Source of the DNA: Sphingomonas sp. Leaf339
GTDB lineage: Bacteria; Pseudomonadota; Alphaproteobacteria; Sphingomonadales; Sphingomonadaceae
Direction: 5' to 3'
Assembly (NCBI RefSeq): GCF_001426195.1
Contig: NZ_LMRS01000034.1
Coordinates: 124,001 to 188,000 of the forward strand
DNA: 64,000 nucleotides
In this document: positions 8,454 through 17,781 of the stretch, piece after piece
Numbering within the stretch: position 1 is the first letter of the stretch
Layout of the letters: each line of letters begins with the position of its first letter
Made by a program: the position numbers and the translations under genes
Notes under the pieces: generated by a model
What the model saw: the letters and a program-made list of their open reading frames with translations, nothing else
What the model was told of the DNA's origin: nothing
The model's database searches: none

Positions 8454-9662
8454 ATGCACGCCATGTCGCCGACAGAGATATTCCTGCTCGCGATGCTGCT
8501 GATCTTCTCGGTCCCTTATGCCGTCTGGCGGCTGGGCCGGACCGACTATTGGGCGCCCCTTGTCGTCGTCCAGATCGTTGGCGGCATCCTGCTCGGACCT
8601 GGCGTGCTGGGCGCGCTCTATCCCGATTATTACGCCTTCGTCTTCACCCCCCAGACGATCGGCTCGCTCAACGGCATCGCCTGGTGGGCAGTCATGATGT
8701 TCGTCTGGGTCGCCGGCATCGAGCTCGACGTCGAGGAGGCATGGCGCCGCCGCGGCGAAACCGGTGTCACCGCCGGCCTCGCGCTCGCCGTGCCGCTGGT
8801 GACAGGCAGCATCGCGGCCCTTCTGATGCTGCGCTACGACGGCTGGCGCGGGCCGGAGGGTGCGACGTGGCAGGTCGTACTGGGCATCGGCATGGCCTGT
8901 GCCGTTACCGCGTTGCCCATCCTCGTCCTGTTCATGGAAAAGCTCGAGATTCTTCGCCAACCGCTCGGCCAGCGCGTCCTGCGCTATGCCAGCCTCGATG
9001 ACATCGCCATCTGGGGCGTCCTGGCGCTGATCCTGCTCGATTGGGAGCGCGTCGGCCGACAGGGCGGCTTCCTCATCGGCTTTGCGCTCGCCACCATCCT
9101 GATCCGCCGCCTGCTCGCCCGCGTGCCAGAGAGCGACCGCTGGTATATCAGCCTGATCTGGCTCGCCGGTTGCGGCTTCGCCGCCGACTGGGCCGGGCTG
9201 CATTTCATGGTCGGCGCGTTCCTGTCGGGCGCGGTCCTCGATGCCAAATGGTTCGACCGCGAACGGATTGACCAGTTTCGCGCGACCATCCTCCTGACGG
9301 TCATGCCGGTGTTCTTCCTGTCGACCGGCCTAAAGACGCAATGGGGCGTCGGGGGGATCACCGTCTTCGCCGCGGCAGCCTTGCTGCTGATCGCGTCGGT
9401 CGGCGGCAAACTGGCCGGCATCGGCCTCGCCGGTCGGATCCTCGGCTGGAAGAAGGGCGAGGCGTCGATCATCGGCTGGCTGCTTCAGACCAAGGCGCTC
9501 ATCATGATCATCTTCGTCAACATCCTGCTCGACAAGAAGATCATCACCAATGAAACCTTCACCGCCCTGCTACTGATGGCGATCGCCAGCACGATGCTGA
9601 CCATCCCAGCCGTCGCCCCCCGCCTGAAGAGACTGCCCGAGCTGTTACGCCGGACGCATTGA
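8454..9662 (+). CDS. Cation:proton antiporter (CPA2, Na+/H+ exchanger family)
   Basis: A 402-residue polytopic inner-membrane protein with about twelve predicted helices and no signal peptide. It belongs to the Na+/H+ exchanger domain family. Family marks are GGILLGPGVLG (about 44-54) in an early helix, FVWVAGIELDVEEAW near 83-97 and YASLDDIAIWGVLALI near 180-195, where the Asp pair sits in the ion-binding region. It exchanges Na+ or K+ for protons; which cation is not decidable. No cytoplasmic TrkA-N domain follows, unlike KefB/KefC, so no nucleotide or glutathione control is expected. The start follows GGGGAAGAGAAG at 8438-8449. It is monocistronic and converges with metH. Confidence 0.88.
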   Translation: MHAMSPTEIFLLAMLLIFSVPYAVWRLGRTDYWAPLVVVQIVGGILLGPGVLGALYPDYYAFVFTPQTIGSLNGIAWWAVMMFVWVAGIELDVEEAWRRRGETGVTAGLALAVPLVTGSIAALLMLRYDGWRGPEGATWQVVLGIGMACAVTALPILVLFMEKLEILRQPLGQRVLRYASLDDIAIWGVLALILLDWERVGRQGGFLIGFALATILIRRLLARVPESDRWYISLIWLAGCGFAADWAGLHFMVGAFLSGAVLDAKWFDRERIDQFRATILLTVMPVFFLSTGLKTQWGVGGITVFAAAALLLIASVGGKLAGIGLAGRILGWKKGEASIIGWLLQTKALIMIIFVNILLDKKIITNETFTALLLMAIASTMLTIPAVAPRLKRLPELLRRTH

Positions 9663-9840
9663 TCGCGACCGCGACCGGGGATGTCCTACAGGCCCCCTGT
9701 CGAGTATCCAGACACCAGAAACTGCTCTTTCTCACCGTCGATGCCGATTGCCAGCCAACCCCTCGCACCCGCGCCCGTGATTGCGCGCGTATGGAGGGTG
9801 TGACTTTAGCGACTTTCCACCCCCGACAGGCGGCCCGTGA

Positions 9841-12513
9841 TCAGTCGAGATTGGGTCGCAGCCAGCGCGTTGCCGTGCCGATATCGACCCCGCGTCGCTC
9901 GGCATAATCGACCACCTGATCCTGCCCGATCCGCGCCACGCCGAAATAATCGGCCTGCGCATGCCCGAAATAGAAGCCGCTGACCGCCGCCGTCGGCAAC
10001 ATCGCAAAACTGTCCATCAGCTCGATCCCGACTCGCTCCTCCGCGCCCAAAAGGTCGAACAGTTGGCGCTTCAACGAATGCTCGGGGCACGCCGGATATC
10101 CCGGTGCTGGGCGGATGCCGCGATACTGTTCGCGGATCAGCGCCTCGTTCGTCAGTTGCTCACCCGGCGCATAGCCCCAAAGGTCGGCACGGACATGCAG
10201 GTGCAGCCGCTCCGCGAACGCCTCCGCCAGCCGGTCCGCCAGCGCCTTCAGCAGGATGTCGTTGTAATCGTCATGCCCCGCCTTGAACCGGGCGATGTGC
10301 GGATCGATGCCATGAATACCGACCGCGAAGCCGCCCATCCAGTCGCCCGCCGGATCGATGAAATCAGCCAGGCACATGTTGGCCCGCCCCTCGCGCTTGG
10401 CGATCTGCTGGCGCAGGAACGGCAGGCGGACGCTATGTTCGTTGCTCCGGTTCAGATCGGGGATCTTGAACCCCTCCGGCACGGATCCGCCATCGGGGCT
10501 GCGATGATCGTCCGAATGCGCGATCTGGATGAACACGTCGTCGCCGCTGCGATGGCACGGCCACAGCGCCGCGATCCCCTTGGCCGTCAGCCACTTCTCG
10601 GCGATGATCGTATCCAGCATCGCCTGTGCGTCGGCGAACAGGCCCGTGGCACTCTCGCCGACGACCTCGTCCTGCAGGATCGCCGGATAATTGCCCGCCA
10701 GTTCCCAAGCCCGAAAGAACGGCGTCCAGTCGATGTACGGCCGCAGATCCGCCAGATCCCAGTCGTCGAATACGTGCAGACCCGGCGATACCGGCGCCGG
10801 TGCCTTGAGCGCCATATCCGCCACGAAGCCCCGCGCCCGCGCATCGGCCAGTGGCAACAGATCGTTCTGCCCCTTGCCCGCCCGCGCATCGCGGACCTTC
10901 TGATACTCGGCGGCGACACTCTCGACATAGGCATCGCGGCCAGTGTCGCTGACCAGCGTCGTCGCCACGCCGACCGCACGGCTGGCGTCCAGCACATGCA
11001 CGATCGGCCCGTCATAGGCGGGTGAGATACGCAGCGCGGTATGCACCTTCGACGTGGTCGCACCACCGATCAGCAGCGGCATCGTCATGCCCGCCCGCTT
11101 CATCTCCTCAGCCACTGTCACCATCTCGTCCAGCGACGGGGTGATCAGGCCGGACAGGCCGATCATGTCGGCATCGTTCTCGTTGGCCGCCGCGATGATC
11201 TTCGACCACGGTACCATGACGCCCAGATCGACCACGTCGAACCCGTTGCACTGTAGCACGACGCCGACGATGTTCTTGCCGATATCGTGGACGTCGCCCT
11301 TCACGGTCGCCATCACGATCTTGCCCTTACCCTTTGCGCCCGGCTCCTTCGCCGCCTCGATGAAGGGCAGCAGATGCGCCACCGCCTTTTTCATGACGCG
11401 GGCGGATTTCACCACCTGCGGCAGGAACATCTTGCCCGATCCGAAGAGGTCGCCGACGACGTTCATGCCGTCCATCAACGGTCCCTCGATCACCTCGATC
11501 GGCCGCGCGAATTGCTGGCGGCACTCCTCGGTATCGTCGACGACGTGCGCGTCGATGCCCTTTACCAGCGCATATTCCAGCCGCTTCGTCACCGGCAGGC
11601 TGCGCCATTCCGCCGCTGCCTTCTCGGCCACCGCGTCGGTGCCGCGATATCGCTCCGCCAGCGCGACCAGCCGGTCGCCTGCCTCCGGGTCGGTATTAAG
11701 GACGACATCCTCGACCGCCTTGCGCAGTTCCGGATCGATCGTGTCGTACACGTCGAGCTGCCCGGCGTTGACGATCGCCATGTCCATGCCCGCGGGGATC
11801 GCATGGTACAGGAAAACACTGTGCATCGCGCGCCGCACCGGCTCGTTACCCCGGAACGAGAAGCTGAAATTCGAAAGCCCACCAGAGATATGGACGTGCG
11901 GGCAGCGCGCCTTGATCTCGCGGCACGCTTCGATGAAATCCATGCCGTAGTTGTTATGCTCCTCGATCCCCGTCGCCACCGCGAAGACGTTGGGATCAAA
12001 GATGATATCCTCCGGCGGAAAGCCGATGCCGACCAGCAGCTTGTACGCTCGCTCGCAGATTTCGACCTTACGCGCCTTAGTGTCCGCCTGACCGACCTCG
12101 TCGAACGCCATCACGACGACCGCTGCGCCGTACGCCATGCATTTGCGCGCATGGTCGAGGAACTGCGCCTCGCCCTCCTTCATGCTGATCGAATTGACGA
12201 TCGGCTTGCCGGACACGCATTTCAGCCCCGCCTCGATCACGCTCCATTTGGAACTGTCGACCATGAACGGAATGCGCGCGATATCGGGTTCCGCCGCGAT
12301 CAGCTTCAGGAACGTCGTCATCGCGTATTCGGCGTCGAGCAGCCCTTCGTCCATGTTGACGTCGAGCACTTGCGCCCCCGCCTCGACCTGCTGCAAGGCC
12401 ACCTCAACCGCGGCCGGGTAGTCTCCCGCCATGATGAGCTTCTTGAAGCGCGCGGACCCGGTGACGTTGGTTCGCTCGCCGATGTTGACGAAATTGGTGG
12501 CCGAAATGGTCAT
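9841..12513 (-). CDS. metH: Methionine synthase, C-terminal half (folate, B12 and activation domains)
   Basis: The cobalamin-dependent methionine synthase is split into two polypeptides here. This 890-residue part has the pterin-binding TIM barrel (about 1-290; [17 protein letters not shown]), the helical cap and B12-binding Rossmann domain (about 310-550; [14 protein letters not shown] supplies the cobalt-ligating His) and the SAM-binding reactivation domain (about 560-890; with the segment [16 protein letters not shown]). It transfers methyl from 5-methyl-THF through cob(I)alamin to homocysteine bound by the other half. Its ATG overlaps the stop of the 76-residue gene as ATGA (12510-12513). 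All family segments look intact. Confidence 0.95.
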   Translation of the reverse strand: MTISATNFVNIGERTNVTGSARFKKLIMAGDYPAAVEVALQQVEAGAQVLDVNMDEGLLDAEYAMTTFLKLIAAEPDIARIPFMVDSSKWSVIEAGLKCVSGKPIVNSISMKEGEAQFLDHARKCMAYGAAVVVMAFDEVGQADTKARKVEICERAYKLLVGIGFPPEDIIFDPNVFAVATGIEEHNNYGMDFIEACREIKARCPHVHISGGLSNFSFSFRGNEPVRRAMHSVFLYHAIPAGMDMAIVNAGQLDVYDTIDPELRKAVEDVVLNTDPEAGDRLVALAERYRGTDAVAEKAAAEWRSLPVTKRLEYALVKGIDAHVVDDTEECRQQFARPIEVIEGPLMDGMNVVGDLFGSGKMFLPQVVKSARVMKKAVAHLLPFIEAAKEPGAKGKGKIVMATVKGDVHDIGKNIVGVVLQCNGFDVVDLGVMVPWSKIIAAANENDADMIGLSGLITPSLDEMVTVAEEMKRAGMTMPLLIGGATTSKVHTALRISPAYDGPIVHVLDASRAVGVATTLVSDTGRDAYVESVAAEYQKVRDARAGKGQNDLLPLADARARGFVADMALKAPAPVSPGLHVFDDWDLADLRPYIDWTPFFRAWELAGNYPAILQDEVVGESATGLFADAQAMLDTIIAEKWLTAKGIAALWPCHRSGDDVFIQIAHSDDHRSPDGGSVPEGFKIPDLNRSNEHSVRLPFLRQQIAKREGRANMCLADFIDPAGDWMGGFAVGIHGIDPHIARFKAGHDDYNDILLKALADRLAEAFAERLHLHVRADLWGYAPGEQLTNEALIREQYRGIRPAPGYPACPEHSLKRQLFDLLGAEERVGIELMDSFAMLPTAAVSGFYFGHAQADYFGVARIGQDQVVDYAERRGVDIGTATRWLRPNLD

Positions 12514-12740
12514 TGGTGGTCCGAAAAACTTTCAAAAAGGTCGATCAACGCCGACTCGTCAGCGATTTCACCCGTCGAACGATATCGCTCGATCTCCAGA
12601 CGCCCGTCCTCGAACACTTCGATTTCCCACCGCTCGCCGGGGATTGCCGCGTCGATCAGCAACGCACCCTCACGGACGCTGGTAATCGTGTGGAAAATCT
12701 TGGCCGCGTTCAGTTTCGCGATGATCTCAAACGGTGTCAT
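12510..12740 (-). CDS. Small acidic protein encoded between the two metH halves
   Basis: A 76-residue, acidic, soluble-looking protein that I do not recognise. It reads as short alternating strands and helices ([20 protein letters not shown], then a hydrophobic strand and an acidic C-terminus). No Cys, metal motif, signal peptide or membrane segment is present. It is coupled on both sides by ATGA overlaps: its ATG overlaps the stop of the metH N-half (12737-12740) and its TGA overlaps the ATG of the metH C-half (12510-12513). This exact fit makes it a real gene. A role in linking, stabilising or activating the split synthase is an inference from position only. Confidence 0.8.
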   Translation of the reverse strand: MTPFEIIAKLNAAKIFHTITSVREGALLIDAAIPGERWEIEVFEDGRLEIERYRSTGEIADESALIDLFESFSDHQ

Positions 12741-13783
12741 GCCGCCATCGTAAACGGTTCAAGCCCGGCCAGCTTCGTTCGTACCGTCGGCGCCACCGGC
12801 ACCCGCGGGGGCAGACCGCGCACCTTGTCCGCCATCGCCTTGATATGCGCCGGTGTCGATCCGCAGCATCCGCCCAGCACATTCACCTGACCAGCCACCG
12901 CCCATTCGCCCACCAGACCCGCCGTCGTCACCGGCGCCTCGTCATAGGCGCCCAGTTCGTTTGGCAGACCCGCATTGGGATAAATCATGACCAGCGTGTC
13001 GCAGATCTCGGACAGCGTCTTCACATGCGGCCGCAACTGCTCCGCCCCGAACGAGCAGTTCAGCCCGATCGTCACCGGCTTCGCATGGCGCACCGCATGC
13101 CAGAACGCCTCGACCGTGTGACCGGACAGATTCCGGCCGGAAAGGTCGGTCAACGTCATCGACAGCATGATCGGCGCGTCACGGCCCAGATCGTTGCCGG
13201 CCTCGATCGCCGCCATGATCCCAGCCTTCGCATTCAGCGTGTCGAACACCGTTTCGATCAGGATGAAGTCGACCCCGCCTTCCAGCAAGGCGTCCGCCTG
13301 TTCACGGTACACGCCCTTCAGATAATCGAAGTCGATCTCACGGTAACCGGGGTCGTTGACGTCGGGCGACAACGACAGCGTCTTGTTCGTCGGCCCGATC
13401 GCGCCCGCCACGAAGCGGGGTCGGCCATCACGTGCAGCATATTCATCCGCCAGCCGCCGTGCGATCTCCGCCGACCGCAGGTTGATGTCGCGCACCAGAT
13501 GCTCGGCACCATAATCCGCCTGCGAAATCAGGTTCGCTGAAAACGTGTTGGTCGACACGATGTCCGACCCGGCATCCAGATATTCGCGGGTGATCGTCTC
13601 GGGTACTTCCGGCTTGGTGATCGCCAGAATGTCGTTATTGCCCTTCTGGTCGTGGCTGAGGCCCAGATCGCCTGCGTAATCGGCCTCGGACAGCTTCCAG
13701 TTCTGGATTTCGGTGCCGAATGCGCCGTCCGTAATCAGGATGCGCTTGGCGGCTTCCGCGTTCAGCCTTTCCCGCGCGCTCAT
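12737..13783 (-). CDS. metH: Methionine synthase, homocysteine-binding N-terminal half
   Basis: A 348-residue homocysteine S-methyltransferase domain that forms the N-terminal barrel of MetH. It starts with the typical ITDGAFGTEIQ (about 17-27). The zinc ligands are the Cys of GLNCSFGAEQL (about 240-250) and the Cys pair of VLGGCCGSTPAHI (about 306-318), so the homocysteine site is complete. It needs the C-terminal polypeptide (9841-12513) for folate and B12 chemistry. Its ATG overlaps the metF stop as ATGA (13780-13783), and its own stop overlaps the small unknown gene. Order and coupling match a methionine-cycle operon. Confidence 0.95.
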   Translation of the reverse strand: MSARERLNAEAAKRILITDGAFGTEIQNWKLSEADYAGDLGLSHDQKGNNDILAITKPEVPETITREYLDAGSDIVSTNTFSANLISQADYGAEHLVRDINLRSAEIARRLADEYAARDGRPRFVAGAIGPTNKTLSLSPDVNDPGYREIDFDYLKGVYREQADALLEGGVDFILIETVFDTLNAKAGIMAAIEAGNDLGRDAPIMLSMTLTDLSGRNLSGHTVEAFWHAVRHAKPVTIGLNCSFGAEQLRPHVKTLSEICDTLVMIYPNAGLPNELGAYDEAPVTTAGLVGEWAVAGQVNVLGGCCGSTPAHIKAMADKVRGLPPRVPVAPTVRTKLAGLEPFTMAA

Positions 13784-14721
13784 GCCGCCGCCGCCTCAGA
13801 CGAGGCCTTGGCGCGGACGCCCAGCAGATGACAAATCGCAAACGCCAGTTCGGCGCGATTGAGCGTATAGAAATGCAGCTGGTCGACGCCACCGGCATAC
13901 AGCCGACGCGACAGCTCCGCCGCCACGGTAGCTGCCACGAGCTGCCGCGACGCCGGATGCTCGTCCAGACCCTCGAACAAGCGCCCCATCCAGGGTGGCA
14001 CCGCCGTGCCGCACATCGCCGACATGCGCTTCACGCTGGCAAAATTCGACACCGGCATGATGCCCGGCACGATCTCCGCATCGATCCCCGCCTTTGCCAC
14101 CTGATCGCGGTAGCGGAAGAAGGTTTCCGGTTCGAAGAAGAACTGCGTGATCGCCCGCGTGGCGCCGGCATCCAGCTTGCGCTTTAGGTTGTCGAGATCG
14201 GCCGCCGCATCGGGCGAATCGGGGTGCGATTCCGGATACGCCGCCACCGAAATCTCGAACGGATGCAGGCGCTTCAGCCCCGCGACCAGATCGGCGGCAT
14301 TCTCGTATCCACCGGGATGGCTGGCGAAGCACGCACCCTGCTGCGGCGGATCGCCGCGCAATGCCACGATGTGGCGCACGCCCGCCGCCCAATATTCCTC
14401 GGCGACCTGATCGATCTCTTCCCGCGTTGCTTCGACACAGGTCAGATGCGCGGCGGCTGCCAACGACGTCTCTCGCTGGATGCGCGCCACCGTGGCATGC
14501 GTCCGCTCACGCGTCGTACCGCCCGCGCCGTAGGTGACCGACACGAAGCGCGGGCCGAGCGGTTCCAGCGTACGCACCGATTCCCACAACTGAATGTCCA
14601 TCTTCTCGTTCTTCGGCGGGAAGAATTCGAAACTGACCGCCAGATCGCCGCCGACATCGGCATAGAGCGGCGATTCGAGCGCCCGCCGCGCCTCTGCCAG
14701 CTGATTCACCGAGATCGTCAT
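13780..14721 (-). CDS. metF: Methylenetetrahydrofolate reductase
   Basis: A 313-residue FAD-dependent reductase that makes 5-methyl-THF, the methyl donor for the MetH halves encoded just downstream. Family features are SFEFFPPKNEKMD (about 30-42; the catalytic Glu of the FEFFPP motif), SVTYGAGGTTRERT (about 60-73), ALRGDPP (about 119-125) and ITQFFFEPETFFRYRD (about 190-205). Length is normal for bacterial MetF. Its start overlaps the stop of the ArsR-methyltransferase gene as ATGA (14718-14721), and it is therefore translated from the operon message started upstream. Confidence 0.95.
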   Translation of the reverse strand: MTISVNQLAEARRALESPLYADVGGDLAVSFEFFPPKNEKMDIQLWESVRTLEPLGPRFVSVTYGAGGTTRERTHATVARIQRETSLAAAAHLTCVEATREEIDQVAEEYWAAGVRHIVALRGDPPQQGACFASHPGGYENAADLVAGLKRLHPFEISVAAYPESHPDSPDAAADLDNLKRKLDAGATRAITQFFFEPETFFRYRDQVAKAGIDAEIVPGIMPVSNFASVKRMSAMCGTAVPPWMGRLFEGLDEHPASRQLVAATVAAELSRRLYAGGVDQLHFYTLNRAELAFAICHLLGVRAKASSEAAAA

Positions 14722-15671
14722 GCCGCCTTCACCTCATGCAGGGCCGCCGCGCCTTTGCGCGCCAGCCATAATTTCACCGTCAATTCGCCGCCGCCCAGTG
14801 TTTCGACCCGCACCATCCGCAGGCCCGCCGCGTCCGCCCATCCCGCCACCTGTTCGTCCGCGAAGCCCAACCGGACATGCGCGTCCTTGGTGCGCAGGTC
14901 CTCGCGATCATGCGAGGCGAAGTCTGCGATCAGCAGGCGCCCGCCCGGCCCCAGCACCCGCGCCGCCTCGACGATCGCAGCGCCCGGTTGTTGCGCAAAA
15001 TGTAGCACGTGGTGAATGATCGCCACATCCGCGGCACCGTCCGCCATCGGCAGCGCGTACAGGTCAGCCTGTCGCAGATCGGTGTTGGTGACGCCCGCCA
15101 GTTTCGCCCGGGCAAGACGCAACATCTCCGACGACCGATCGATCCCGAGCGCGGTCTGCGCTTGGCGGCCGAACAGTTCCAGCATCCGCCCCGTACCGGT
15201 GCCGATGTCGATCAGCGTACCGAGCGGCGCGGTGCCCAGCACCTGCTGCATGGCCGCCTCCACTTCGCTGTCCGCCACGTGGAGCGACCGGATGGCATCC
15301 CATTCGCCGGCATGTAATTCGAACCAAGCCGCCGCCGACGACGCCCGATCGGCCCGCACCGCCGCCAATCGCGCCGCATCGGCGACCGCCCAATGATCGG
15401 CTTGGCCATCGGCCCAAGCGTCGAGCAGTACCGCGATCGGTTCGACCACCGCCGGCCGGCCCAAGGCGACGAACACCCAGCTACCCTCCTTGCGCCGTTC
15501 CGCCACCCCGGCATCGCACAGGATTTTCACATGGCGCGAAACGCGGGGCTGGCTCTGACCCAGCACTTGAGCCAGTTCGCCGATCGACAGCTCCATTCGG
15601 CGCAACAGCGCGAGAATACGAAGACGGGTGGCGTCCCCCAGCGCGCCAAAGATGTCGAGTGGGTCGATCAT
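14718..15671 (-). CDS. ArsR-family regulator fused to a SAM-dependent methyltransferase domain
   Basis: A two-domain protein of about 317 residues. The N-terminal winged helix (about 1-80) reads LGDATRLRILALLRRMELSI then LAQVLGQSQPRVSRHVKILC, typical of ArsR/SmtB regulators, but no metal-binding Cys pair is seen in helix 3. The C-terminal class I methyltransferase fold (about 135-310) has the SAM loop LIDIGTGTGRML and the acidic LGIDRS strand. It leads the metF-metH operon, and a perfect 22-bp palindrome lies at its start, so autoregulation by SAM or SAH level is likely; SahR-type regulators of the methionine cycle are the closest known concept. I place the start at ATG 15671; ATGs at 15677 and 15683 are also possible, and the last lies inside the palindrome. 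Whether the methyltransferase domain is catalytic or only a ligand sensor is open. Confidence 0.88.
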   Translation of the reverse strand: MIDPLDIFGALGDATRLRILALLRRMELSIGELAQVLGQSQPRVSRHVKILCDAGVAERRKEGSWVFVALGRPAVVEPIAVLLDAWADGQADHWAVADAARLAAVRADRASSAAAWFELHAGEWDAIRSLHVADSEVEAAMQQVLGTAPLGTLIDIGTGTGRMLELFGRQAQTALGIDRSSEMLRLARAKLAGVTNTDLRQADLYALPMADGAADVAIIHHVLHFAQQPGAAIVEAARVLGPGGRLLIADFASHDREDLRTKDAHVRLGFADEQVAGWADAAGLRMVRVETLGGGELTVKLWLARKGAAALHEVKAA

Positions 15672-15680
15672 GTTCATCAA

Positions 15681-15702
15681 CATATAAAGATATCTTTATA
15701 TG
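15681..15702. promoter_or_regulatory. Perfect 22-bp palindrome, probable operator of the methionine operon
   Basis: The arms CATATAAAGAT and ATCTTTATATG are exact reverse complements. The AT-rich site stands out in GC-rich DNA, sits immediately before the ArsR-methyltransferase gene, and includes one of its three possible ATG codons (15681-15683). Such sites are usual for ArsR dimers. Binding by the gene's own product is inferred. Confidence 0.75.
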
Positions 15703-15796
15703 GGGTCAATCGAGTGATGCGGTGGACCCGAATGCTTTCGCTTGCGTTCCGATTGCCGGAGATCCCCAAACAGGATCATCGAAACAGGAGAATTTC

Positions 15797-16114
15797 ATGA
15801 AGAAGCTGATCGTTCCCGTACTCGCCGCCGCCGCCCTGCTCGCCGCCTGCAGCCAGAAGGCGCAGAACGAAACGTCGGAAGCCGCCAACGCCGTGGCCGC
15901 CGATACCGCCGCGACCACCGAGAACGCGGTCGGCGACGTCGATGCCGCAACCGATCGCGCATTGGGCTCGGCAGAAGCCTCGCTCGAAAACGCCGGTTCG
16001 TCGATCGAGCACCACACCGACAAGGCTGGCGATGCGATCGGTAACGCAGCCGACCGCGCTGCAGATGCCACCGGCCGCGCGCTGGAGAACACCGGCCGCG
16101 CTATCCGCGACTGA
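15797..16114 (+). CDS. Small Ala-rich lipoprotein
   Basis: A 105-residue predicted lipoprotein. The signal peptide MKKLIVPVLAAAALLAAC ends with a lipobox LLAAC, so Cys18 would be acylated and exported. The mature part is a low-complexity, amphipathic Ala/Asp/Asn-rich sequence with heptad-like spacing (DKAGDAIGNAADRAADATGR), resembling entericidin-like or coiled helical envelope proteins of sphingomonads. The ATG at 15797 follows AGGAG (15786-15790) with a six-base spacer; the upstream extension of the frame to 15659 is not convincing. It stands alone between the divergent methionine operon and an aldo/keto reductase. Exact function is unknown. Confidence 0.8.
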   Translation: MKKLIVPVLAAAALLAACSQKAQNETSEAANAVAADTAATTENAVGDVDAATDRALGSAEASLENAGSSIEHHTDKAGDAIGNAADRAADATGRALENTGRAIRD

Positions 16115-16200
16115 TCGGAAAGACGTAAGATCGACCTGAAATGACTGGGCGGCGGTTGGTCCACTTATGAACCGGCCGCCGCCATGATGACGGACCCCCC

Positions 16201-17148
16201 ATGACCCAACGCCGCCTCGGCTCCACCGATCTTCGCCTGTCGCCATTGGTATTGGGCGGCAATGTATTTGGCTGGACCGCCGATCGAAAAGCCAGTTTTG
16301 CCGTCCTCGACGCCTTCGTCGCGGGTGGTGGCACGATGATCGACACGGCGGACATCTATTCGGCGTGGGTCGAAGGTCATCAGGGCGGTGAATCGGAAAC
16401 GATAATCGGCGATTGGCTGAAGGCGAGCGGCCGACGCGACGACGTGCTGATCGCGACCAAAGTAGGCATGCTGCCTGGTGAAGGCGGTGAGAAACTGGCA
16501 CCCGCCCGAATCGTCGCGGCGTGTGACGCATCGCTGAAACGGCTCGGGACCGATCGGATCGACCTTTACTACGCACATCAGGATGACGGGTCCGTGTCGC
16601 AGGAAGATGTGCTGGGTGCGTTCGGCCAGTTGGTCGATGCTGGGAAGATCCGGGTGCTCGGCGTCTCCAACTTCTCCGCTCGACGTTTGAAAACGGCGGT
16701 GGATATTGCGCGGGACGATGATTTACCGCGTGTTCACGTGCTGCAGCCGGAATATAATCTGGTCAGCCGCCACAAGTTTGAAGGTGAGTTGCAGGATTAT
16801 TGCGTGCAAGAAAATATCGCCGTGCTACCGTATTACGGGCTGGCCGCGGGGTTTCTGACGGGCAAATATCGCAGCGAGGCCGACCTGGGCAAAAGCATCC
16901 GTGGCGGCACGATGAGGGAGCTGCTGGCCGATCGCGGCGCGGCGGTTTTGGCGACGATGGACGACATCGCAGGCGAAACCGGGGCGACCTTACCGCAGAT
17001 CGCGCTGGCATGGTTGATCGCGCAGCCCGGTGTCACGGCACCGATCGCGAGCGCGACGAGCGTCGAGCAGTTGGCCGATCTGTTGCCGGCGATGACCTTG
17101 TCCCTCGATGATGATCAACTCGGACGGTTGACCAACGCGGGTGCCTGA
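16201..17148 (+). CDS. Aldo/keto reductase
   Basis: A 315-residue NADPH-dependent aldo/keto reductase with a TIM-barrel fold. The catalytic tetrad is visible: Asp and Tyr in IDTADIYSAW (about 48-57), Lys in IATKVGML (about 84-91) and His in DLYYAHQDD (about 121-129). The cofactor-binding C-terminal part has the conserved LAWLIAQPGVTAPIASAT (about 271-288). It resembles the YajO/IolS-type group that reduces aldehydes or sugars; the substrate is not predictable. It is probably monocistronic, with a short gap to the next exported protein. The start is the ATG at 16201, and MTQRRLGSTDLRLSPLVLGG is the usual beginning of the family. Confidence 0.92.
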   Translation: MTQRRLGSTDLRLSPLVLGGNVFGWTADRKASFAVLDAFVAGGGTMIDTADIYSAWVEGHQGGESETIIGDWLKASGRRDDVLIATKVGMLPGEGGEKLAPARIVAACDASLKRLGTDRIDLYYAHQDDGSVSQEDVLGAFGQLVDAGKIRVLGVSNFSARRLKTAVDIARDDDLPRVHVLQPEYNLVSRHKFEGELQDYCVQENIAVLPYYGLAAGFLTGKYRSEADLGKSIRGGTMRELLADRGAAVLATMDDIAGETGATLPQIALAWLIAQPGVTAPIASATSVEQLADLLPAMTLSLDDDQLGRLTNAGA

Positions 17149-17184
17149 TCGAGACAGCGACGCAAAGTCCTGTTAAACCAGGGT

Positions 17185-17781
17185 ATGTCGCCGTTCGTGC
17201 CTCGTGTCCTATGGACACTGTTTACCGCCTTGGCTTGTTTGCTCACGGCGCTTCCTGTTTCAGCGGCAATTACGATGACCTTCTGGAGCCACGAACTCGG
17301 CAACAGCTTTCCCCATGCGTTCTTTACGCTGCGGGGTATGCCCGATGCCGGTGGGGCACCGGTCGATGTGAATTACGGGTTCACAGCCAGCACGCTCAGT
17401 CCGAAAATCTTGTTCAGCACGGTGCGCGGGCGCCTGGATATAGCCAAGCCGGGTTACATCGCGACGAGCGATGCGCAATTTTCGATTGTGCTGACCGGCG
17501 CCCAATATGCCGAGATTCTGAAGCTGGTCGCGGCGTGGGGCGAACGGGGTGATAGCCGTTACAGCCTTGGCCGGCGCAACTGCGTTCATTTCGTCCAGGA
17601 GGCAGCGCGTATCAGCGGGTTGGTCGGTCTAAAACAGCCCAATCTGATGAAAAAGCCGCGATCCTTTCTAAAAGCGGTGGCGGTCGCCAACCGGGATCGC
17701 GTCACGGTGCTGGGCGTTCATGGCAGGGCCTATCTGGCGACATTGCCAGCGCTGCCGGTGGCAATCACCGCCGCCCCCTAA
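17185..17781 (+). CDS. Exported protein with permuted papain-like His/Cys pattern
   Basis: A 198-residue protein with a signal peptide (1-28, ending VSAA). I do not recognise a named family with certainty. The mature part has a His in SFPHAFFTLRG (about 41-51) and, about 90 residues later, LGRRNCVHFVQEAA (about 129-142). A His before an NCxxF-type Cys is the order seen in circularly permuted NlpC/P60-like hydrolases, which cleave peptide or acyl bonds in the envelope. This assignment is inference from motif order. It converges with the DUF4893 gene, the two stop codons overlapping at 17778-17781. The ribosome binding site is weak. Confidence 0.7.
   Translation: MSPFVPRVLWTLFTALACLLTALPVSAAITMTFWSHELGNSFPHAFFTLRGMPDAGGAPVDVNYGFTASTLSPKILFSTVRGRLDIAKPGYIATSDAQFSIVLTGAQYAEILKLVAAWGERGDSRYSLGRRNCVHFVQEAARISGLVGLKQPNLMKKPRSFLKAVAVANRDRVTVLGVHGRAYLATLPALPVAITAAP

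Noticed and set aside
11287..12753. 488-residue plus-strand frame opposite metH
   Set aside because: Antisense to the intact metH halves; composition is typical of a complementary frame and no ribosome binding site fits.
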